Below the pieces are notes generated by a model. It saw nothing but the letters and a program-made list of their open reading frames with translations, was not told where the DNA came from and did not search any database. Below, in pieces: positions 43,437 through 52,756 of a DNA stretch of 64,000 nucleotides. The position numbers and the translations under genes were made by a program. This stretch comes from Akkermansiaceae bacterium (GTDB lineage: Bacteria; Verrucomicrobiota; Verrucomicrobiia; Verrucomicrobiales; Akkermansiaceae): the NCBI GenBank assembly GCA_018402445.1, contig JAGYIT010000007.1, forward strand, positions 1,042,424 through 1,106,423, written 5' to 3'. Every line of letters begins with the position of its first letter. Positions within the stretch are counted from its first letter, which is position 1.

Positions 43437-44371
43437 CAACCACAGCTTATAAACAGCAACACAACAGCGGCTTCGCCCTCGTCGCCGTACTTTGGCTCAT
43501 CGCCATCCTCTCCCTAGCCGCCATCACCACCCTGCGCGTGATCTCCTTCGACATGCAGCTCGCCACCGCGAAAGTCCACGGCTCCCGCGCTTTCCACCTC
43601 GCGAAAATGGGCATCGCCATCGGTTCCAATCCCGCCGTCGAGCGCAACGATCCCCTCCTCCACCGCTTCGACGAGGCGAACAACGAGGAAGTCCATGTGG
43701 CGCTCACCTCCGAGGGCGCCCGCTTCAACATCAACAGCCTCATCCTTTCCGAGGATAAAACCCTGATCCGCTCCATCTTCATCCGCTGGGGCCTCGACCT
43801 CTACTCCGCCCAAGACCTCACCGACGCCTTCACCGATTGGGTCGATGCCGACGACGAGGTCGCCCTCAACGGCGCGGAATTCGCCGAATACGAAAAAATG
43901 GGCCGTATCAACCAGCCCTTCAACCGCCCTTTTTACGACATCGAGGAAATGGCCCTCGTCCGCGGTATGGATGAGGTCGAGCGCCTCCGCCCGGATTGGC
44001 GCAACTGGTTCACCGTCTGGTCCAGCGGCACGCTCGACCTCAACGAGGCCGACGCCGAACTCATCTCCGTCGCCGCGGATGTCACTCCCGAGCAGGCCTC
44101 CATCATCCCGAGCACCGTGCGCGGCATCGACGGCATCCGCGACACGGATGACGACGAACCTTTCGAAGATGTCGGCACCGCGCTTTCCCTGCTTGGCATC
44201 GGCGGGGAAACAGGGCAACTCATCGCGCAGCGTTTCACCGTGGACGACACTACCACCCGCATCACCTCCACCGCCCGCTCCGGTGACTCCACCCGCCGCA
44301 TCACCGCCATCGTCCGCAACCGCACCGGCAGACCCGCCCTCCTCGACCGAACCACCGAAATTGTCCCTTAA
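43433..44371 (+). CDS. gspK: Type II secretion minor pseudopilin GspK
   Basis: From ATG 43433 (312 residues) a short leader, N-S-G|F-A-L-V-A-V-L-W-L-I-A-I-L-S-L-A, lacks the usual Glu5, as GspK does. The body includes the helical domain typical of the family: Q-D-L-T-D-A-F-T-D-W-V-D-A-D-D (~124-138), F-Y-D-I-E-E-M-A-L-V-R-G-M, and L-D-L-N-E-A-D-A-E-L-I. GspK caps the pseudopilus tip. Overlap with gspJ indicates coupled translation. Confidence 0.92.
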   Translation: MTTTAYKQQHNSGFALVAVLWLIAILSLAAITTLRVISFDMQLATAKVHGSRAFHLAKMGIAIGSNPAVERNDPLLHRFDEANNEEVHVALTSEGARFNINSLILSEDKTLIRSIFIRWGLDLYSAQDLTDAFTDWVDADDEVALNGAEFAEYEKMGRINQPFNRPFYDIEEMALVRGMDEVERLRPDWRNWFTVWSSGTLDLNEADAELISVAADVTPEQASIIPSTVRGIDGIRDTDDDEPFEDVGTALSLLGIGGETGQLIAQRFTVDDTTTRITSTARSGDSTRRITAIVRNRTGRPALLDRTTEIVP

Positions 44372-44490
44372 ACTCCAAATCTCAAATCTCAACCTTCAAT
44401 GCTCCGCTCCACACATCCAAACAACCCTCCACACCCTGATCCAACTTTCTTCCTTGAATGTTGAATGTTGAATTTTGAATTTTGAATTTT
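44371..44490. repeat. R3 repeat cluster between gspK and gspL
   Basis: CTCCAAATCTCAAATCTCAA starts the gap, and CTTCCTTGAATGTTGAATGT and following TTGAATTTTGAATTTT units end it. The last unit abuts the gspL ATG, leaving no room for a ribosome site. Confidence 0.7.
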
Positions 44491-45729
44491 ATGAGCAAAG
44501 CGAATCTCACCCATCTCCTCCTCCCCGGCGAAAGCGACTGGGAAATCTGGACGGTCGTCCCCAATGGCGGGAACACCCTGCTTTCCAGCCATCCGGTAGC
44601 CAATCCTTCCGAGATCGGGAAACCGCCGCAGGGCGATCTGGTCTTCTTTTTCCCGGTGAAATCCCTCACCGCCCTCCCGCTCCACGTGCCGACGGACGAC
44701 GCCTCGCTCTTCGAGGATCTCGCCGCAACCCACGCCGAGCGCGCCGGTTTCCGCCCAGATCCCTTCGCCGGGCAGCTCACCGACATTTTCCCGCTGTCCA
44801 CACACTCCGTGGACTCCGTCTTCCTCTCCGTCGTCCTCCGCGCCCCGCAGACGGCGGATCTCCCGCCGAAGTCTCCGAAAGCCTTCGACATCTCGCCCCG
44901 CGCGTTTCCCGTGGCTGGCAACACCCTCGCCCTCTGGCGCGAACTGGGGCAATGGGTCTTCGCAATCCATCAGGAGGGAAAACTCCTTTACTGCCAGGCA
45001 ACCACCGTTTCCGCTCCCTCCCCGGACGCCGCGCTCGTCCGCGAGATCCGCATCGCCATCGCCCAACTCTCCATGCAAGGAGTCCGCGCCGAGCCTTCCC
45101 GCGCCATCATCTGGACATCCGAACCATCCACGGATACCGCGCTACTTTCCCGCTCGCTTTCCATCCAAGTAGAGGTCGAACCCCGCCCCGCACCCGCCAT
45201 GCCCGAGCTTCTCAGCAAGCTCCTGCCCGCTGATGTCCGCGCCGCACGCCGCGCCGCACGCAAGCGCCAGAACACGATCCTCGCTGTCGCCGCCATCGCC
45301 GTCATCTACCTTGGTAGCGTCGGCTACCTCGGCTTCGAACTCTGGAAAACCCAATCCACCACCAACAAACTTCTCGCCCAGGTCAGAGCCGTCGCGCCAG
45401 AGGGCGAGGCCTACGCCCTGCACATCGCGAAATGGGATGAACTGGAATACGGCATCGACCTGAATTACAATACCATCGACATCCTCAGCCGCGTCGCCCG
45501 CTCCATCCCGCCGAACTCCGGCCTGCGCCTCACCACCGCCGACATCCGCTCCACCGAGATCCAGCTTATCGGCGAGGCTCCCCTCCCTGCCGCCGTCAAC
45601 CAGTTCTCCCTGAACCTCGACAACAACAACGACCTCGCCGGCTTCGAGTGGCAGACTCCCTCGCCTAGGCAATCCACCCGCGGATGGCAGTTCACCTACA
45701 CCGGCACCATCCCCAGCGCCGCTCCCTGA
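44491..45729 (+). CDS. GspL/PilN-like inner-membrane assembly protein of the type II secretion cluster
   Basis: Starting at ATG 44491 (412 residues), the N-terminal ~250 residues are a divergent cytoplasmic actin-like region without a clear signature. One membrane segment (ILAVAAIAVIYLGSVGYLGF, ~268-287) precedes a short periplasmic coiled coil and a ferredoxin-like PilN/GspL domain (ILSRVARSIPPNSGLRLTTA; L-I-G-E-A-P-L-P-A-A-V-N-Q-F). The position after gspK and before a GspM-like gene supports GspL. It would link the secretion ATPase, not in this window, to the pseudopilus. Confidence 0.75.
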   Translation: MSKANLTHLLLPGESDWEIWTVVPNGGNTLLSSHPVANPSEIGKPPQGDLVFFFPVKSLTALPLHVPTDDASLFEDLAATHAERAGFRPDPFAGQLTDIFPLSTHSVDSVFLSVVLRAPQTADLPPKSPKAFDISPRAFPVAGNTLALWRELGQWVFAIHQEGKLLYCQATTVSAPSPDAALVREIRIAIAQLSMQGVRAEPSRAIIWTSEPSTDTALLSRSLSIQVEVEPRPAPAMPELLSKLLPADVRAARRAARKRQNTILAVAAIAVIYLGSVGYLGFELWKTQSTTNKLLAQVRAVAPEGEAYALHIAKWDELEYGIDLNYNTIDILSRVARSIPPNSGLRLTTADIRSTEIQLIGEAPLPAAVNQFSLNLDNNNDLAGFEWQTPSPRQSTRGWQFTYTGTIPSAAP

Positions 45730-45792
45730 AATCACCCGCCGTTCTCCCGACAAATTCCCCAACCACCGGCATTCCTACCCCGTAACCCCATC

Positions 45793-46318
45793 ATGTCCGA
45801 CCGCGAAAAGAAACTCCTGGCACTGCTTCTCGTCGCGGGGTTCCTCATCATCAACTTTTTCCTCTACACGCTCTACGTCCAGAAAAAGACCCTCTACGCC
45901 AACGACCTCGACGCCGCGAAAGCCCGCCTCCAGCAGGCCATCGCCTTCAGCGAAAGCTCCAACCAGCTCGCCGAGCAGATGGAGTGGCTCGCGCAAAACG
46001 AGCCCGCACCCGCCACCTACCAGGACACCCAGAACGCCCTCCAGAACTTCGCCGAAACCCAGGCGCGGAATTTCGGGCTCACCATCAAGTCCCAGGAACT
46101 CCTGCCCACCGACGACAGCGGCGTCCACTACCACCGCGCCCAGGTGAAAATGAACCTCACCGGACGGGAACAGGATCTCTACAAATGGTTCGACGCGATC
46201 AATAATCCCGCCGCCTTCCGCACCACCTACCACATCCGCATGAACCCCGAACAGCCAGGACGACACCCTCATCGACTGCTCCGCCACCCTCTCCCAATGG
46301 TTCCCGCCCGCGCTATGA
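45793..46318 (+). CDS. GspM/PilO-like protein (one frameshift near its 3' end)
   Basis: ATG 45793 opens M-S-D-R-E-K-K, a single membrane segment (LLALLLVAGFLIINFFLYTL) and a coiled coil, then a ferredoxin-like PilO/GspM domain (NFAETQARNFGLTIKSQELL; REQDLYKWFDAINNPAAFRT). As written the frame runs on into the next gene. With one C removed near 46252-46255 it reads Q-D-D-T-L-I-D-C-S-A-T-L-S-Q-W-F-P-P-A-L and stops at TGA 46316-46318, overlapping the next ATG. Length 526 = 3x175+1 supports the single insertion. Confidence 0.75.
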
Positions 46319-46938
46319 AAACGATCTTCCTCTTCGCCGCCATCGCCTGCCTGCCCGCCCATGCGAGCACCCCGGTAAAAGCCCCGCTCGTGAAATACAC
46401 CGGGCTGTGGACGAACAGTCCCTTCACCTCCAAGCCGCCGCCACCGCCGCCGCCGGAAATGGCCAACCCTTTCGAGGATTTCACCCTCACCGGCATCGCC
46501 CCCGTGCCCGGCGGATATCGCATCACGATCATGAGCAAAAAGAACCCGGACGTCAAAAAGGTCATCCAACCGGGTTCGAAAAGCGAATTCAAAGTCGTCT
46601 CCGTGAACCGCAACCCCGACAAAGCACTCGGCACCACCGTCGTCCTCTCCTCCGGGTCTATCCAAGGCACCGTCTCCTTCGAGCCGGATCTCATCACCAT
46701 TAAAGCCGCTCCCGTCCCGCAGCAGGGCAACGCTAACCTGCCTCCGGGAATCAATAACCCGAACCAACCACCGCTGCCTACACAAGCGGGACAGAACCCC
46801 GGCGATAGCCAACGCCAGCCGCGCCCGCGCATCGTGCCACCTCCCGCCGCCACCGGACAACAACCGCAGCCACAAACCCAAGGACAAAACCGCGGCGGAT
46901 CACGCCCGGATAGCGAGCGCCGCACAATCCGCCGTTAG
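46315..46938 (+). CDS. Secreted Pro-rich protein in the GspC/PilP position
   Basis: ATG 46315 overlaps the preceding stop. The 207-residue protein has a signal peptide (MKTIFLFAAIACLPAHA), then Y-T-G-L-W-T-N-S-P-F-T, seven consecutive prolines, and a small beta domain (FEDFTLTGIAPVPGGYRITI to FKVVSVNRNPDKALGTTVVL) resembling the homology region of GspC or the PilP beta domain. A Pro/Gln/Gly-rich tail follows. Placed between the M-like and secretin genes, it is likely the secretin-contacting periplasmic linker. No direct family signature is certain. Confidence 0.6.
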   Translation: MKTIFLFAAIACLPAHASTPVKAPLVKYTGLWTNSPFTSKPPPPPPPEMANPFEDFTLTGIAPVPGGYRITIMSKKNPDVKKVIQPGSKSEFKVVSVNRNPDKALGTTVVLSSGSIQGTVSFEPDLITIKAAPVPQQGNANLPPGINNPNQPPLPTQAGQNPGDSQRQPRPRIVPPPAATGQQPQPQTQGQNRGGSRPDSERRTIRR

Positions 46939-46998
46939 AATTTCCACTCCCGACCCTCATTCCCTTTTTCAGAAAAAGCCCGTAGCCACCCAACGATC

Positions 46999-49407
46999 AT
47001 GCGTCCTCTCCCTTTCATCATTATCCCTTTCCTAACCCTCTCCCTATCCGCGCAGGATGAGCTGCCCGCCATTCCCGGTATCCCCCAGCCGCCGCCCGCC
47101 GCACAACCTCCTGTCCCGGCTCCCGCAGCCGCCGCCAATCTCGGCGACACCCTCATCGAGGAAGGCATCGAGGAGTTGAAACTTTCCGGAGACGACCTCG
47201 CCGACCTCTACCGCCAATACACCGGCCGCCGCGTCATCGTCGCCTCCACCGCCGCCACCGCCGAGTTCCGCTTCGTCCAGCCCGCTTCCCCGCAGAACCC
47301 CCTCACCTACCGCGAGGCCGCGGAACTCCTCAAGAAAGCCGCTACCATCGAGAACTTCGTCTTCGTCCCCGACGCAGTCGACACCAATCTCGACATCCTC
47401 ACCCTCGCCACCGCCGGACTCAAACCCACCGGACGCGGCGTGAAAGTCTATACGGAAAACGACGCCCTTCCCGAAGGCGACGCCGTCATCTCCTACGTAA
47501 TGCCCCTCCAATACATCAAACCCGACGAGGCCGTCCGCACCTTTACCCAGATCATCGGCCAGTTCGGCGCCTTTGGCTCTATCGCCGCCGTGCCCAACGC
47601 CGCCTCCGTCGTCATCACGGAAAACACCTCCCTGATCCGTAAGCTCATCGACCTAAAAAAGGAAATCGACAAACCCTCCTCTCAGGTCGCCACCCGTTTC
47701 ATCGTAGTCCAGCATGCCGATGTCACGGAACTCGCCACCACACTTAACGAACTCCTCGGCCAGCAACAAAACACATCCCGCACCGCCGGTGTCCAGCGTG
47801 CCCCGCAACAACAGATCGATCCCGCACCCAGCCTCCCCACAATCGATGGAGGCACGCCCGGCGCATCCTCCTCCGGCGAGGATACCGCTGTCCAAATTAT
47901 CCCGGACGCCCGCACCAACCGCATCTTCGCCATCGGACGTCCCGTGGATCTCCTCTTCGTGGAAGGGCTTATCCGCGAGTTCGACATCGAGTCAGACCAA
48001 CGTAACTTCCTCCGCCGCAAGCTCAAATACCTCGCCGTCTCCGATTTCCTCCCCATCGCAGGAGATTCCCTCACCCGCGCTTTCGCAGGCACCGGCACCG
48101 CCGAGGGCGGCACCGCAACCCAAGCTCAAGGCGGCTCTAACAGGCAAGGCAGCCGCCGCCCTCAAAACAACAACAACCTCTTCAACTCCGGCGGTGGCCA
48201 ACAGGGCGGCGGCAGCTTCGGCGGCCAAGGCGGTGGTGGAAGCGGTGCATCCCGCGGCAGCTCCCTCTCCGATCCCCAGGTCAGCTCCGCACCCGAATCC
48301 CTCCTCGTCGGACGCACCCAACTCATCGCCGACAACATCACCAACTCCATCATCGTCCAGGGTCCACCCACCGCCGTAGAAATCATCGAAAAACTCCTCG
48401 ACGAAGTGGACGTCAAAGCGGATCAGGTCATGATCTCCACTGTCTTTGGCCAGCTCTCGCTCGGCAAATCCACCTCAACCGGAGTCGATTGGTTGCGCGC
48501 CTATGATAGTAACAATAACGGCGGATTAGCTGGCTCTATCATTGGCGGCCAGCCGACCTCACCTACCAATAGTATTGACCCGCGCAACATCATCAACCCG
48601 ATCACTGGCATCGCCGCCGGCGGTTTCCCCAGCCGAACCGGCCTGTCGTTGTATGGCAGAATCGGTGAGGAACTCGGCATCTATGCGAATTTGCTCGGCA
48701 CTTCTAGCGACTTCACCGTCCTCTCCCGCCCTTCGATCTTTGTGAAAAACAACCAGATCGGCACGATCTCCTCAGGCCGCAGAATCGCAATCCCCACGAA
48801 CTCGAACCAGTTCTCCGGCGGCGGTGTCTCCACCAATATTGAATACCGTGATGTGGTGCTGAAACTCGAAGTCGTCCCCCTCGTAAACTCGGACAAGGAG
48901 ATCACCCTCCAGATCGCTCTGATCAGCGACGATGTAGTCGGACAGTCGGAAAATATCGAGGGTATTGGCAGCGTCCCTATCATCGGCACCCGCGAACTTC
49001 TGACCACCGTCACCGTCCCCAACAACCAAACCATCGTCCTCGGCGGACTCATCACCACCAACGACACGGAGACCGTCACCGGCATACCTGTTCTCAGCAA
49101 CATCCCCGGCCTAGGCCGTCTTTTCTCGACGAAAACCAAAGGTGTGGATCGCGACGAGTTGATGATTTTCATCCAGCCCTCCATCGTCAACAACGGCAAC
49201 ACCCTCGACTACGTCCAGGCCGACATGGACTCGCGCTATAATGTCTCACAGACTGCCCGCACCTTCTCCGATGGTTCCGTGCTCCCGCCCCTGGAACCCG
49301 TCCAACAGAAAGGCTCAAACACCACGCGAAACGTGCCTCCCGTCGCCGTTCCCGTCCAGGGAGACGGCACTTCCCGCCGACCCATGGGAGGCATACACCG
49401 CCGATGA
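46999..49407 (+). CDS. gspD: Type II secretion secretin GspD
   Basis: From ATG 46999 (802 residues) a signal peptide (FIIIPFLTLSLSAQ) precedes N0 (LADLYRQYTGRRVIVASTAA), N1-N2 (YVMPLQYIKPDEAVRTFTQI; FIVVQHADVTELATTLNELL) and N3 (RKLKYLAVSDFLPIAGDSLT), which is interrupted by a Gly/Asn/Gln-rich linker (~375-425). The secretin C-domain follows: LLDEVDVKADQVMISTVFGQ, E-V-V-P-L-V-N-S-D-K-E-I, and the V-P-I-I-G-T-R-E-L-L-T-T-V-T-V-P-N-N-Q-T signature (~660) ending L-G-G-L-I. It forms the outer-membrane channel. It closes the operon. No gspE, gspF, gspN or pilotin gene follows. Confidence 0.95.
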   Translation: MRPLPFIIIPFLTLSLSAQDELPAIPGIPQPPPAAQPPVPAPAAAANLGDTLIEEGIEELKLSGDDLADLYRQYTGRRVIVASTAATAEFRFVQPASPQNPLTYREAAELLKKAATIENFVFVPDAVDTNLDILTLATAGLKPTGRGVKVYTENDALPEGDAVISYVMPLQYIKPDEAVRTFTQIIGQFGAFGSIAAVPNAASVVITENTSLIRKLIDLKKEIDKPSSQVATRFIVVQHADVTELATTLNELLGQQQNTSRTAGVQRAPQQQIDPAPSLPTIDGGTPGASSSGEDTAVQIIPDARTNRIFAIGRPVDLLFVEGLIREFDIESDQRNFLRRKLKYLAVSDFLPIAGDSLTRAFAGTGTAEGGTATQAQGGSNRQGSRRPQNNNNLFNSGGGQQGGGSFGGQGGGGSGASRGSSLSDPQVSSAPESLLVGRTQLIADNITNSIIVQGPPTAVEIIEKLLDEVDVKADQVMISTVFGQLSLGKSTSTGVDWLRAYDSNNNGGLAGSIIGGQPTSPTNSIDPRNIINPITGIAAGGFPSRTGLSLYGRIGEELGIYANLLGTSSDFTVLSRPSIFVKNNQIGTISSGRRIAIPTNSNQFSGGGVSTNIEYRDVVLKLEVVPLVNSDKEITLQIALISDDVVGQSENIEGIGSVPIIGTRELLTTVTVPNNQTIVLGGLITTNDTETVTGIPVLSNIPGLGRLFSTKTKGVDRDELMIFIQPSIVNNGNTLDYVQADMDSRYNVSQTARTFSDGSVLPPLEPVQQKGSNTTRNVPPVAVPVQGDGTSRRPMGGIHRR

Positions 49408-49414
49408 TATCGCG

Positions 49415-50278
49415 CTACCCGGCGTGCGGGAAACTCTTGAAAATAATTCCCGGCACCAGCAGGCAGAGCGCCGTCAGAACCTTGATAGTCTCCGGCGCAT
49501 ACCGCCCCCGAGTACGGTTCAATACCTGGAGCAAGGCAGCGCCGGTGAGTATCGCATAGTAAAAAGGCCTAGTCGTCATGGAGTCATTCTGTACCGCGAA
49601 CACCAGCGCCGCAGCCCCTAAAAGCGTCAACGGCAGCGAAAGCGCGATCTCATCCATCGACCCCGCCTCGCCGTCCGCAACAGGTTTGCCGGAACGCTCC
49701 CATAGCTCCGTAGCCGATGAGCAGAGAAAGCAAAGCACCCCAAAGCAGATGAACTCGCGGGAAAAAATCATTTCCCGTATGCCAAGGCTGGGAAGATACA
49801 CATGCGCCGTCAGCGCAGTGCCGAAGGCGAAAGCCGCCCCCCCCATTGCATGGCGCACATAGCCAATCTCCTTGCCCTCTTTCCCGGAAAACAGGGTCAG
49901 TGCGAAATGCATGATCATGAGCACGCCACCCACCAGTAGGTAGAAGTAAACGGACAGCGGAAAATTCATGACCGTAAGGACAAGCGCGGTCACACCCGTC
50001 AGGATTGCCATCGCCTTTAGCGTTTTCCGATGCGCCATCGCCATCGAGGACTCGTCGGCGGCAATCGTGCCCTGGATCAGCTTCATGGCGATCCGTATCG
50101 TCCAGACCGCTAAACCGAGCGCGGCATAAGCCTCCCATGGATGATAATCCACCCGCCACGTCTGTGCGAAAAGGAAAAGCCATATCACCGCAATCAGCGG
50201 CGCATCCAAGCCCAACAAATTCAGATAAAGCCACCACGGCCTGCGCTCCTTCTCCACACCGCAATCCTTCCCGCACAA
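49415..50278 (-). CDS. Multi-pass membrane protein of unknown function
   Basis: This 287-residue protein has about seven or eight hydrophobic segments, the first being LNLLGLDAPLIAVIWLFLFA (~19-38). The L-G-L-D-A-P-L opening and the overall pattern recall UbiA-like membrane proteins, but I see no NDxxD motif. The frame starts at TTG 50278, and a GTG at 50257 (E-K-E-R-R-P-W-W) is an equally good start. It converges with gspD 7 bases apart and has no functional partner nearby. Confidence 0.6.
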   Translation of the reverse strand: MCGKDCGVEKERRPWWLYLNLLGLDAPLIAVIWLFLFAQTWRVDYHPWEAYAALGLAVWTIRIAMKLIQGTIAADESSMAMAHRKTLKAMAILTGVTALVLTVMNFPLSVYFYLLVGGVLMIMHFALTLFSGKEGKEIGYVRHAMGGAAFAFGTALTAHVYLPSLGIREMIFSREFICFGVLCFLCSSATELWERSGKPVADGEAGSMDEIALSLPLTLLGAAALVFAVQNDSMTTRPFYYAILTGAALLQVLNRTRGRYAPETIKVLTALCLLVPGIIFKSFPHAG

Positions 50279-50353
50279 GCCTCCGAACGCAAGCGCCGAC
50301 TACGCCATGGCAAAACGCGCGTATTAGGTTTCGATTGCCGCGGCGGTGCTTCT

Positions 50354-51100
50354 TCAAACCCGCACCCGCAGATCCCGTATGCTCCACAGCGTCCCCGCCG
50401 CCGAAGCGCCGCTGCCCCGCATCCGCCGCGCTCCGTCCTTCCTCCTTTCCGTGAACCTCTCCCGCGCCCCCGCGAACGCCTCGTTCACAAACTCCTTGCT
50501 CCCGATCACCGCCCCGTCCGTGAAATACCTCACCCGCTTCATCAACATCCCGGCCATTCCGAGATCCGGCAGGACAGTTTCGTTGTCCTCCGACTCCAGC
50601 ATCTCCTCCGTGTTCTTGGTGATCGAGGTTTTACTCTTACTTGAATTTTGAATTTTGAAATTTGAGTTTTTCCTCCCCAGCGCCATACCCATGGCACGGC
50701 GGTAGATCCTTGAAACCTCCTTCCATTTCTCCGCCTCGAAACCGATTCCCTTGTGGCTCATGCACGCGCGCACAAGCCCTTCCCGTGCCTTCTTCCCGTT
50801 GCCTTTCGCGCCACCGCCCACCGCCTCGCCATAGCTGCTCCAGCGGTAATCCGCCGGTTCGCTCACCATTCCCGTCCGCACCGGATTGAGATCGATATAC
50901 GCTGCGATCGTCCGCGCGGCCGTCCCGCTCTCCCCGCATCACTCAAACCAGCCTTCGGCATCGGCGGAACCTCAAGCAGGATATGGAAATGATTCGACAT
51001 CACGCAGTAGGAAAGCACCCGGCAGCCACTGAAATTCTCCATCATCCGCATGAACATGCGGAACTTCTGGCCGACTTAGCTCCAGTCCATACCGCAAAGC
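50354..51100 (-). pseudogene. REP-associated tyrosine transposase (IS200-like, Y1/HUH) remnant
   Basis: In one frame (51057 to ~50940) the text R-M-M-E-N-F-S-G-C-R-V-L-S-Y-C-V-M-S-N-H-F-H-I-L-L contains the HUH metal site H-F-H. In another frame (from ~50910) A-A-Y-I-D-L-N-P-V-R-T-G-M-V, ADYRWSSYGEAVGGG and a tail RYFTDGAVIGSKEFVNEAFA are the usual C-terminal blocks of RAYT proteins. The catalytic-Tyr helix between them and the N-terminus are missing. An R3 repeat (50640-50675) is inserted into the 3' part and reads through in frame (N-S-N-F-K-I-Q-N-S). It is clearly non-functional. Confidence 0.75.
50640..50675. repeat. R3 repeat inside the RAYT remnant
   Basis: CTTGAATTTTGAATTTTGAA and ATTTGAGTTTTTCC consist of TTGAA units. 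This is the only R3 copy found inside a (dead) reading frame well away from its start. Confidence 0.65.
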
Positions 51101-51132
51101 GTGTAACACTGAGCCAAAGATCAAAGGGTAAC

Positions 51133-51264
51133 CTACCGGCGCCGCCGAAGCACGCACCCCGCTCCGGCCAGCAAAAGCAACGCATAGGTCGACGGCTCAG
51201 GGATGATGGTCAAGATGCCGAGGTCATTGGGAGATGGTGGACCTTGATAGTTATTGTCTCTAAT
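51133..51264 (-). pseudogene. C-terminal part of a PEP-CTERM protein, cut off by an ISL3 insertion
   Basis: The frame reads I-R-D-N-N-Y-Q-G-P-P-S-P-N-D and ends I-P-E-P-S-T-Y-A-L-L-L-L-A-G, then C-V-L-R-R-R-R and stop: the PEP motif, hydrophobic helix and basic tail of an exosortase sorting signal. Joining 51264 to 52757 on the minus strand (dropping the element and one target copy) restores one frame with the signal-peptide half at 52757-53326. Confidence 0.85.
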
Positions 51265-51272
51265 GGAAAAAG
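51265..51272. repeat. 8-bp target-site duplication, left copy
   Basis: GGAAAAAG directly precedes the left inverted repeat of the ISL3 element and is repeated exactly at 52757-52764. Eight base pairs is the target-duplication length known for the ISL3 family. Confidence 0.9.
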
Positions 51273-52756
51273 GCCTCTTCCGCAAAATCTGTGGGTTAAG
51301 ACTGGCATCATAGCGCTGCGGAGCGGCGCGAGGTTCTTGGAAGTTGTCCACAACAGACCGATTCGAGAATGGGTATGAAACTCGTCGGAGAAGCGGTTTG
51401 TTGTGGGCAACTTCCTCTTCATCCGCATGGAGGGTTGATGAACTGGCGGAGGCTGGCAGGATCTGTTTGCGACAACAAAACAACCAGCGCACCGCCAATT
51501 CAAATCAAGACCCTACTCAACAAAGTCCACCGACTCAAGAGCTTCGTTTACCATTCCGTGAAAATGTGCGGAACCGGAGACAAGGCGCGCCTCATCGCCG
51601 AGATCATACCCAGAGCCAACTCCCGCCCCGTCTGCTCCGGCTGCGGGATACGTCGGCCCGGTTACGACCGCATGCTCCCCCGCGAATTTGAGTTCATCCC
51701 GATCTGGAACATCCCCATCTCCTTCTCCTACAGCATGCGCCGCGTGGATTGCCCGAGATGCGGAGTCAAAGTGGAGAGCGTCCCATGGGCGCAGGGCAAG
51801 CATTCCTGCTGCGACGCCTACCGCCATTTCCTCGCCTCCTGGGCTAGGCGCCTGAGCTGGAAGGAAACCGCCGCCTGTTTCCACACCAGCTGGGACAACG
51901 TCTGCCGCTCGGTGAAATGGGTCGTCGACTTTGGCCTGGAACACAGGGAGCTGGAGGGGATCACCGCCATCGGGGTCGATGAGGTCACTTACAGCAAAGG
52001 CCACAAATACATGACCCTCGTCTATCAGATCGACGGCGGCTGCCGTCGCCTCCTCGGTGTCATCAAAGATCGCGACACCGCATCGCTCACCGGTTTTTTC
52101 GCAACCCTGGGTGCGGAACGTTGCGCGCAGATCAAGGTCGTCTGCTCCGACATGTGGAAGCCCTATCTCAACGTCATCGCCGCCATGCTGCCCGCCGCGC
52201 TCAACGTCCTCGACCGCTTCCACATCGTCAAGAAGCTCAACGAAGCCGTCGATGAAGTCCGCCGCCAGGAAGTAAAAAAGCTCGCCGCCGAAGGCTACGA
52301 ACCCATCCTTGGGAAATCGCGCTTTGTTTCCTGAAACGTCCCCGCAACTTCACCGTCGGGCAAGCCGCCAAGCTCGGAGACCTGCTCAAGTATGATCTCA
52401 AAACCGTCAGGGCATGGATGCTAAAGGAATCCTTTGACGCCTTTTGGCAATACAACAGCCCGCACTGGGCGAGGTGGTATCTGCGCAAATGGTGCACCCG
52501 CGCGATGCGCAGCCAGCTCGACCCGATGAAGAAATTCGTCCGCACCCTTCGCAACCACGAGGAGCTGCTGATGAACTATTTCAAGGCAGGCAAGCACTAC
52601 AACAGCGGCATCGTCGAGGGTCTCAACCTGCGGATCAATCTGTGCATGAGAAAAGCCTACGGCTACCGCAGCTTCGAACTGCTGCAAATCACTCTATTTC
52701 ATACGCTTGGAAAACTACCCGAGCCGAAATTCACCCACAGATTTTGCTGAAGAGCC
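51273..52756 (+). mobile_element. ISL3-family insertion sequence, 1484 bp
   Basis: The ends are imperfect inverted repeats: left GCCTCTTCCGCAAAATCTGT (51273 onward), right, read inward on the minus strand, GGCTCTTCAGCAAAATCTGT (from 52756), matching at 18 of 20 positions and continuing GGGT. The GGCTCTTC start is typical of ISL3 elements. It is flanked by a perfect 8-bp duplication GGAAAAAG and encodes one ISL3-type transposase. It interrupts a PEP-CTERM gene. The intact flanks and duplications imply a recent insertion. Confidence 0.95.
51369..52750 (+). CDS. ISL3-family transposase (one frameshift)
   Basis: The protein has an N-terminal zinc-ribbon region (P-V-C-S-G-C-G and V-D-C-P-R-C-G), a helix-turn-helix, and the DDE core: G-V-D-E-V-T-Y-S-K-G-H-K-Y, V-C-S-D-M-W-K-P-Y, and after the break Y-N-S-G-I-V-E-G-L-N-L-R-I-N. 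At the T3 run near 52320 one base is missing. Restoring it turns KSRFVS-stop into KSRFCFLKRPRNFTVGQAAK. The true start is unclear: ATG 51369 opens the frame, but similarity seems to begin at I-Q-I-K-T-L-L-N-K-V-H-R-L-K-S-F, near 51500. If the indel is real the element cannot move itself. Confidence 0.88.

Noticed and set aside
45793..46938. Single fused GspM plus Pro-rich protein
   Set aside because: A second signal peptide sits in the middle and a single-base correction gives two overlapping genes with normal ends.
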